NCBI RefSeq assembly: GCF_900142065.1
Contig: NZ_FSRJ01000001.1
Location: forward strand, 1,054,001 to 1,118,000
Direction of reading: 5' to 3'
DNA: 64,000 nucleotides
Source of the DNA: Agromyces cerinus subsp. cerinus
GTDB taxonomy: Bacteria; Actinomycetota; Actinomycetes; Actinomycetales; Microbacteriaceae
Of the stretch, positions 58,317-64,000 are shown piece after piece. A program made the translations under genes and the position numbers. The notes beneath the pieces are model-generated. The model saw only the letters and a list, made by a program, of their open reading frames with translations. It was not told the DNA's origin and ran no database searches. Each line of letters opens with the position of its first letter. Positions within the stretch are counted from its first letter, which is position 1.

Positions 58317-58337
58317 CGATATATCGTTGACTATCGC
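58310..58337. promoter_or_regulatory. Operator-like inverted repeat upstream of the PadR gene
   Basis: GCGATAG (58310-58316) and CTATCGC (58331-58337) are perfect 7-bp arms around a 14-base centre that contains the palindrome CGATATATCG. It lies 25 bases before the PadR start and is the most AT-rich spot of this part of the window. Autoregulation by the PadR protein is likely. Confidence 0.6.
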
Positions 58338-58361
58338 TCAGTCGTGAACCGGGAGGTCATC

Positions 58362-58946
58362 ATGAACGGTCAACGCCCGACAGGCGGATTCGGTGGAGCA
58401 GGTTTCGGTGGTGAGCGCGGCTTCGGGGCAGGCAGCCCGGGAGCGGCGATCTGGGAGGCGATGGAGCAGCTTCGCTCCACCTTCGACCCAAGACCGGGCG
58501 TGAAGCGGATGGCGCGCGGCGATGTGCGCGCGGCCGTGCTGGCCCTCCTCGCCGAGCAGCCGATGCACGGCTACCAGATCATCCAGGAGATCGAGGAGCG
58601 CAGCGGCGGCTCGTGGAAGCCGAGCGCCGGATCGGTCTACCCGACGCTGCAGCTGCTGGCCGATGAAGAGCTGATCGTCGCCGAGGAGCTCCGCGGTCGC
58701 AAGACGTACTCGCTCACCGACCTCGGCCGCGCCGAGGTCGAGGGCTCCGCCGACCGCCCTGCCCCTTGGGAGTCGTCGTCGCCCCTCGGCAGCGAGCAGC
58801 ACCGTGCGCTCTCGAAGGCCGCGGTCGAGCTCGCCGCCGCCGCCGCGCAGCTCGGCCGCAGCGGAACGCCCGACCAGGTGAAGCAGGCCGTGACGGTGCT
58901 CGACGATGCTCGTCGCGCGCTGTACACGATCCTCGCCCAGAGCTGA
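58362..58946 (+). CDS. PadR-family transcriptional regulator
   Basis: 194 residues. A glycine-rich N-terminal extension (GGFGGAGFGGERGFGAG, about 6-25) precedes the winged helix (about 50-130): RGDVRAAVLALLAEQPMHGY, GSWKPSAGSVYPTLQLL and RKTYSLTDLGRAEVEG. The C-terminus is helical (KQAVTVLDDARRALYTIL). ATG 58362 has GGGAGG upstream; an ATG-less extension to 58344 is less likely. Probably regulates itself and perhaps the downstream AarF gene, 50 bases away. Confidence 0.9.
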   Translation: MNGQRPTGGFGGAGFGGERGFGAGSPGAAIWEAMEQLRSTFDPRPGVKRMARGDVRAAVLALLAEQPMHGYQIIQEIEERSGGSWKPSAGSVYPTLQLLADEELIVAEELRGRKTYSLTDLGRAEVEGSADRPAPWESSSPLGSEQHRALSKAAVELAAAAAQLGRSGTPDQVKQAVTVLDDARRALYTILAQS

Positions 58947-58996
58947 CACGTGCGGCCCCTGCTACCACTGCGAGCAACCGGCGAGCGGATGGCTCG

Positions 58997-60709
58997 ATGA
59001 GCGACCGTGCACGCCGTGCGCGCTCGCGCCGCATCCTGTCGTTCGCGGCCCGGCGACTGATCCAACTCTGGTGGTTCGAGCTCGCTCTGCCGAAGCTGGG
59101 CCTCGCCCGTGTCGCCGAGAACACGCGCGAACGGCGCATCCGAAAGCTCGCCGAGGACTTCCGCGTACTCGCGGTCGAGCTCGGCGGGCTCATGATCAAG
59201 GTCGGGCAGTTCCTCTCCTCACGCCTCGACGTGCTGCCGCCCGAGATCACCTCGGAGCTCGAGGGCCTGCAGGACGAAGTGCCGCCGGTGCCGTTCCCCG
59301 CGATCCGCGAACTCGCAGAGGCCGAGCTGGGCGCACGCCTCGAGCGGATCTTCGACCGGTTCGACGAGGTGCCCGTGGCGGCGGCCTCGCTCGGGCAGGT
59401 GCACCGCGCCCGGCTCTCCGACGGCGATGCTGCGGAGACCGGGCTCCACGACGTCGTCGTCAAGGTGCAGCGACCGGGCATCGACCAGATCGTCGCCGTA
59501 GACCTCGCCGCCCTCCGCCGTGTCGCCGGTTGGTTGCGGCGGGTGCGCATCGTCTCCGACCGGGTGGATGCCCCGGCCCTCGTCGAGGAGTTCGCGCAGA
59601 CGAGCCTCGAGGAGATCGACTACCTGCACGAGGCCGCGAGTGCCGAGCGCTTCGCGGAGTCGTTCGCCGACGACGCCCGCGTGTACGCCCCGGCCGTGGT
59701 GTGGGAGCGGACGACCCGCCGGGTGCTGACCCTCGAAGACGTGACGGCGATCAAGATCAACGACACCGACGCATTGCGTGCCGCCGGCATCCCGCCGGCC
59801 GACGTGGCGCGGGTCTTCGCCGAGATCATGTTCGACCAGGTCTTCACGCACGGCTTCGTCCATGCCGATCCGCACCCCGGCAACATCTTCGTCACGCCGT
59901 TGCCCCGCGCGAGCGACCGAGACGACGTGCCGGGCGGGTCGGCTCTCCCGTGGCGGCTCACCTTCGTCGACTTCGGCATGATGGCCGAGGTTCCGACCGA
60001 GCTGCGCTCGGGGCTTCGCGCGCTCGTCATCGCCGTCGCCGCCCGCGACGGTCGCGCCATGATCGAGGCCGCCCGTGAGATCGGCGTGCTCATGCCCTCG
60101 GCGGAGACGGGCGAGCTCGAGCGCGCGCTCTCCCAGCTCTTCGCACGGTTCGGCGGCATGGGATTCGCCCAACTGAAGCACGTCGACCCGCGCGAGTTCC
60201 GCGAGTTCGGCGAGGAGTTCGGCGATGTCATGCGCTCGCTCCCCTTCCAGCTGCCCGAGCACCTGCTGCTGCTGATCCGGTCGATGGCGCTCACCTCGGG
60301 CATGTGCAGCGGACTCGACCCCGAGTTCAACGTCTGGGACGCCGTCGAACCCTATGCGGCCCGACTCCTCGATGAGGAGCGCGGCGATCTCGCGCGGGAT
60401 CTCGCCGCAGAGGCGATGAAGAGCGCCGGACTCCTCTGGCGGCTGCCCCAGCGCGTCGACGCGCTCATCACGAAGGCCGACGAGGGGCGGCTCTCGTTCG
60501 ACACCTCACGTCTCGAACGGCGTCTCGACCGAGTCGAGGGCGTCGCCCGCCGCGTCGTGTCGGCCGTGCTGTTCGCCGCCCTGCTGATCGGCGGAGCAGT
60601 GCTCGTCGCGCCGAACCCCGTGCTCGGAACGACGCTGATGATCGCTTCGGCGCTGCCGCTCCTGCACGCGTTGTTCGCCGGAGTGCTGGGTCGCCGCGGA
60701 CGCCGCTGA
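58997..60709 (+). CDS. AarF/UbiB/ABC1 kinase-like protein
   Basis: 570 residues. ABC1 family signatures: KVGQFLSSRLDVLPPEI (KxGQ motif), AAASLGQVHRARL (alanine-rich nucleotide loop), VVVKVQRPGID (lysine), HGFVHADPHPGNIF (catalytic loop) and FVDFGMMAEV (metal-binding). The C-terminus has two membrane helices (about 520-560). These proteins act on isoprenoid quinone or lipid metabolism at the membrane. ATG 58997 has only a weak ribosome binding site, so the start is uncertain by a few codons. Confidence 0.9.
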   Translation: MSDRARRARSRRILSFAARRLIQLWWFELALPKLGLARVAENTRERRIRKLAEDFRVLAVELGGLMIKVGQFLSSRLDVLPPEITSELEGLQDEVPPVPFPAIRELAEAELGARLERIFDRFDEVPVAAASLGQVHRARLSDGDAAETGLHDVVVKVQRPGIDQIVAVDLAALRRVAGWLRRVRIVSDRVDAPALVEEFAQTSLEEIDYLHEAASAERFAESFADDARVYAPAVVWERTTRRVLTLEDVTAIKINDTDALRAAGIPPADVARVFAEIMFDQVFTHGFVHADPHPGNIFVTPLPRASDRDDVPGGSALPWRLTFVDFGMMAEVPTELRSGLRALVIAVAARDGRAMIEAAREIGVLMPSAETGELERALSQLFARFGGMGFAQLKHVDPREFREFGEEFGDVMRSLPFQLPEHLLLLIRSMALTSGMCSGLDPEFNVWDAVEPYAARLLDEERGDLARDLAAEAMKSAGLLWRLPQRVDALITKADEGRLSFDTSRLERRLDRVEGVARRVVSAVLFAALLIGGAVLVAPNPVLGTTLMIASALPLLHALFAGVLGRRGRR

Positions 60710-60785
60710 TCCCCTGTCCGAAGCCCGGTCCGCTCGGCTTGCCCCGCGCCTCGTTGCGGGGGTGGCCTCCGCTAGCCTCATCCCC

Positions 60786-62126
60786 ATGGGTGTTCGCGGG
60801 TTCACGACGGCGTCATCGGCGACTCAGGATCGGCTCGAACTCGCGCTCGCCCCAGCGCTCACGCCCGACGGTACGGTCGCCAGTCCGAGCTTCTTCCACG
60901 GGTTCGCGACCGAGCCGCAAGTGCTGGCGCGCGGACTGCTGTCGCTCGCCGACATCACCGCCACCCGGTACTTCAAGTACACCCCCACCACGCAGCGCGA
61001 CCCGGTGCTCACCGCCCACGGCGATCGACTGCGCGCAGAGGTGTTCTCGGCCTGCAACAGCGTGTACGCGCGTCTCGACGTGCTCGGCTCCGGCCTCGAC
61101 GGCGGTGAGGTGGCCCGCGGAACCACCAACGTCGACATCGGGATGGCCACGCGACGAGCACTCGCCTCGATCGGCCGGAACGAGCTGTTCCATCTCGACG
61201 TCGGCCGGCACGGGTTGACCGTGGCCACGCTCTCCGCTGCGGCGACCGAGCGGCCGGTCGAGATGCCGGATCGCTGGGTCCACGCGCTCGGCAACGTCGC
61301 GGAGATGCACCGCCGACTCGAGCGGGCCTTCACGCTCGACCGGGCCGCCGCCCGCACGCTGCTGACCTCGATCCCTGCGGCGACCGCCGCGGGATCGGCC
61401 GCTTGGCTCGCACCGACCGCTTCGGGGTTCCGTATGGCACCGCGGCGCATCCCAGGCGCGGTCCACGTGCACGGTCTGCATCGCCTGAGCGCCCTGAAAC
61501 GGCTGCTCCCCCACGTGACCGGGCTCACCGTGTACGGCCCCGCCGACGGCGAGCCGGGCACCACGGCGTTCGAGGTGGAGCTCCGACACGCTCGCCTGCT
61601 GCTCGGCATCACCGAGGAGGCATGGCGCGGGTTCTCCGGCGAGGGTTCGCTGGTGAGTGCGCTGGCCGAACCCGACGCCACCGGACACGCGGCACTCGTC
61701 TCGGCGCTCCTGGCGTTCGAACCGGTGATCGACGTCGAACGGCTGCGCCTCGAATCCGGACTCACGACGGCAGAAGTCGAGTCGGGTCTCGCCGTGCTCG
61801 CCGCCTCCGGCCGTGTCGGCTGGGACGTGCACGCTCGCGCCCACTTCCACCGCGAGCTTCCCGACGACCCTGAGCGCGTCACCCGCGGCAACCCTCGCGT
61901 GAGCGCCGCGCGTCGGCTCGTCGCGCAGCACCTCGTCGTGCCCGGCGTGCAGCCCGGGGAATGGCTCGTGCACGCCGGCACCCGCGACGATCCCGCCGAC
62001 TACAGCGTCCGCGGAGCCGATGGCGCCGCACGCTGCACGTGCACGTGGCAGCTCACCGGGGGCGGCGATCGAGGACCGTGCAAGCACGTGCTCGCCGTGC
62101 AGATCATGATGAAGGAGATCCGATGA
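60786..62126 (+). CDS. SWIM zinc-finger domain protein
   Basis: 446 residues. The only clear motif is the C-terminal SWIM finger C-x-C...C-x-H: ARCTCTW, then GPCKHVLAV, about residues 418-436. The rest matches long bacterial SWIM proteins of unknown function (TATRYFKYTPTTQRDPVLT near the start). Leaderless ATG: TAGCCT (60773-60778) ends seven bases before it. The stop overlaps the start of the DUF6493 gene (ATGA), so both are made together. Confidence 0.88.
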   Translation: MGVRGFTTASSATQDRLELALAPALTPDGTVASPSFFHGFATEPQVLARGLLSLADITATRYFKYTPTTQRDPVLTAHGDRLRAEVFSACNSVYARLDVLGSGLDGGEVARGTTNVDIGMATRRALASIGRNELFHLDVGRHGLTVATLSAAATERPVEMPDRWVHALGNVAEMHRRLERAFTLDRAAARTLLTSIPAATAAGSAAWLAPTASGFRMAPRRIPGAVHVHGLHRLSALKRLLPHVTGLTVYGPADGEPGTTAFEVELRHARLLLGITEEAWRGFSGEGSLVSALAEPDATGHAALVSALLAFEPVIDVERLRLESGLTTAEVESGLAVLAASGRVGWDVHARAHFHRELPDDPERVTRGNPRVSAARRLVAQHLVVPGVQPGEWLVHAGTRDDPADYSVRGADGAARCTCTWQLTGGGDRGPCKHVLAVQIMMKEIR

Positions 62127-64000
62127 CCGACGCCCTCGCACGCTCGCTCGAGCTGTTCCGCGACCTCGGCTGGGCCGACGCCCGGCAAGCGGTCGCGCTC
62201 GAGCTCCCGGTCGGGACCGAGGCGCAACGGCGCGAGGCTCGCGTCGGCCTGCAGCGCGGCGACTGGGACGTGTGGGTCACCGAGGGGAACACCCTCACCC
62301 GCGAGTCGGTGGTCGGCGATGCCGACCACGGAATGCTCGCGCTGTTCGCGATCCGCGTTGGTGCGGATGCCCGACGTGCTGAGGCGGTCCTCGGCGGGCC
62401 GGGCTCCGTGCCCGATCAGCTCGCCACCGAGGTGCTCGCGACGCGCGGCCCGGACTTCGCGGTCGCCTTCACCTCCCGCGCGTGCCGCTCCAACCGACGC
62501 CCCTGGGAGCATGCGACATCGGTGCACGCCGGTCGTGCGGTGCGCCTGATGCATCTTCACGGGCTGCCCGTGCCCGAGAGCGTGGAGTATCTGAAGGACT
62601 GGGCCGTCTATGCGGCCATCGCCCTCGGTCTGGAGGCGGAGCTGTACCCGGCCGCTCGCGGCCCGATCGATGCCGAGGTCATCCGATCGCGTTTCATCGA
62701 TCACCTGCGCGCCGGTGTCGCCGTGGGAGCGCCGGCAACAGGACCGTTCGGCGCAGTGGTCGCCGCCGGGGTCGAGCAGGGCTGGGTCGACCGCGACGAA
62801 GCGGTGTCGCTCGTGCTGTCCGCGCTCGACGCCGCCCAGCGTCCCGGCGATCGCAAGGTCTGGGCCGGAGTCCTCACCGATTCCCTGGCACTGACCGGCG
62901 CAGAGCTCCTCGCTCAGGCCGACGCACTCCTCGGAGCCCTCAGCCACGCGGAAGCCCCGGTGATCACGGCCCTCGCGCCCACGATCATCGAGTTCGGCGA
63001 CGAGTACCAGGCCGCCGACGTGCTCTCGCTCTCGCTCGCGGCGAAGTCCAAGGCCGCTCGACGCAGCGTGCTCGACGCAGCGCTGCGCCGCTCGATGCCA
63101 CTCACGGGTGAAGCGGCCGAGACCGCCGTGATCGCCCTGTCGCCGATCGAGTCCGGACGAGACGGGACGCTCGCGAAGGCGGCGAGGGCGCTCCGGGAGC
63201 GATGGGGCGTCGCCACCGAGACCCTGCCGGAGACCGAGACCGAGACCGCTTCGACCGCGTGGCAACCCGTACCCGAGGTGTGGACGGTACCGCGATTCCA
63301 GCTGCCGGATGTCTCGCCTTCCGCACTCGCCGAGGCCGCAGGTGTGCTGTATTCGCGCCCGGACGGCGCCGAAGACCTGGAGGTCGACCGCTTCCTGGAG
63401 CTCGCGAACGCGGTCGCGCGTGCGGATGCGGAGGCAGCGCGCGCCGCGCTCCGCGGACTGAGGCCGAACTGGCGGGCGGGAGCGAGCGCCGCTGCGGACT
63501 GGGTCGCCCGTACCCGCATCCGATTGCTCGACCGGCTCGTACAACCCGGCGACGACGACTGGCGGAGCGATGTGGTCTTCGGTCCGATGCCGGCGCGCGA
63601 AGCTGTGGTCGTCCAACGGCTCGGCGAGGTTCCCGCGCTGCTGTCCACACCGTCGTGGGACGACCTTCGGATCGCGCCGGACGACCTCGTCGAGCGTCTG
63701 CAGGAATACCGCGACACGGGCGCCACCGCGAGTGAGGCGGACCTGTTCCTCGCGCTGCTCCGCCTCGACCTGACGCTCGTCGAGCAGCGGCACCTCGATG
63801 CCCTCGCCGCGCTGGACGTGCCCATCGTGCTCCAGTCCGGCGAACGGATCACGGTCGCGGCCGGACCGGCAGCGCGCGCATATGCGCTCGATCCATTGCT
63901 CGAGCCGTCGTTCGTGCAGGACGAGGACGGCGACTGGCGTCGTGCCGTCACCGCGCTGCCGGCATCGCTCGCCCAGTTCCCACGGCGCATCGACACGACG
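62123..64000 (+). CDS. DUF6493 family protein (3' end outside the window)
   Basis: 626 codons are visible and the frame is still open at the last base. The protein is helical, apparently built of HEAT-like repeats (LVLSALDAAQRPGDRKVWAG, VLSLSLAAKSKAARRSVLD), and matches the DUF6493 proteins that accompany SWIM-finger genes in actinobacteria. ATG 62123 overlaps the SWIM stop; AAGGAG lies eight bases upstream. Likely functional partner of the SWIM protein; function unknown. Confidence 0.8.
   Translation, partial: MTDALARSLELFRDLGWADARQAVALELPVGTEAQRREARVGLQRGDWDVWVTEGNTLTRESVVGDADHGMLALFAIRVGADARRAEAVLGGPGSVPDQLATEVLATRGPDFAVAFTSRACRSNRRPWEHATSVHAGRAVRLMHLHGLPVPESVEYLKDWAVYAAIALGLEAELYPAARGPIDAEVIRSRFIDHLRAGVAVGAPATGPFGAVVAAGVEQGWVDRDEAVSLVLSALDAAQRPGDRKVWAGVLTDSLALTGAELLAQADALLGALSHAEAPVITALAPTIIEFGDEYQAADVLSLSLAAKSKAARRSVLDAALRRSMPLTGEAAETAVIALSPIESGRDGTLAKAARALRERWGVATETLPETETETASTAWQPVPEVWTVPRFQLPDVSPSALAEAAGVLYSRPDGAEDLEVDRFLELANAVARADAEAARAALRGLRPNWRAGASAAADWVARTRIRLLDRLVQPGDDDWRSDVVFGPMPAREAVVVQRLGEVPALLSTPSWDDLRIAPDDLVERLQEYRDTGATASEADLFLALLRLDLTLVEQRHLDALAALDVPIVLQSGERITVAAGPAARAYALDPLLEPSFVQDEDGDWRRAVTALPASLAQFPRRIDTT

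Overview
The window is GC-rich (roughly 70 percent), densely coded DNA from a high-GC Gram-positive actinobacterium. Several things point to the family Microbacteriaceae, possibly an Agromyces-like genus (genus uncertain): the aceE-fasR-fabD-fabH-acpP-fabF cluster followed by a DUF3145 gene, an AhpE-type peroxiredoxin divergent from aceE, an actinobacterial accessory Pol I-like polymerase, and arrays of the short repeat carrying TTCGACAGGCTCAACC. Nothing looks plasmid-borne; this is chromosome with one variable stretch.

Layout. 1-4.1 kb: the tail of an HTH regulator, a decayed arylsulfatase tail, then a two-gene operon (NCS1 permease and a NylB-like serine hydrolase) divergent from a TetR regulator, with two operator-like palindromes between them. 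4.1-14 kb: tRNA-Val, a membrane protein, AhpE, then aceE and the fatty-acid synthesis operon ending in a strong terminator. 14-25.5 kb: PadR regulator, polymerase, a zinc-ribbon nuclease-like protein, NfeD plus flotillin, a DUF1254/DUF1214 protein, an ArsR-like regulator with a small membrane partner, a CoA hydrolase, a YjbR protein, a lipoprotein and DNA polymerase IV. 25.6-33.8 kb is the variable region: a short PNPOx-like protein, a conserved hypothetical, an arfB gene broken by a 7-bp repeat expansion, a metzincin-like protease with two PLAT-like domains beside a free-standing PLAT-like protein, an isoprenylcysteine methyltransferase, and a 2.5-kb island bounded by a 36-bp direct repeat that copies the 3' part of a CAT-anticodon tRNA.

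33.8-44 kb: a GT4 glycosyltransferase, a DMT transporter divergent from peptide deformylase, AzlCD, a GNAT protein, a 1331-residue membrane-plus-secreted phosphoesterase/beta-propeller protein, a HupE-family protein and tRNA-Asn. 44-51.6 kb: a six-gene oligopeptide-type ABC operon with three ATPase domains and a terminal 2-hydroxyacid dehydrogenase. 51.7-56.1 kb: dusB-dgt-dnaG. 56.2-64 kb: a YbaK protein, a repeat array, a DsbA-like oxidoreductase coupled to a 40-residue protein, a P-loop kinase-like protein, a PadR regulator, an AarF/UbiB kinase-like protein, and a SWIM zinc-finger protein coupled to a DUF6493 protein that runs off the window.

A property that runs through the whole window is leaderless transcription. 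Many genes have a TANNNT -10 hexamer ending 6-8 bases before the start codon and no Shine-Dalgarno sequence. I used this to choose several starts (fabD, dnaG, the CoA hydrolase and others). The most unusual material is the tRNA-flanked island with two convergent tiny hydrophobic peptide genes, the PLAT-protease pair, the fused phosphoesterase with an internal second signal peptide, and the arfB gene caught in the act of decay.
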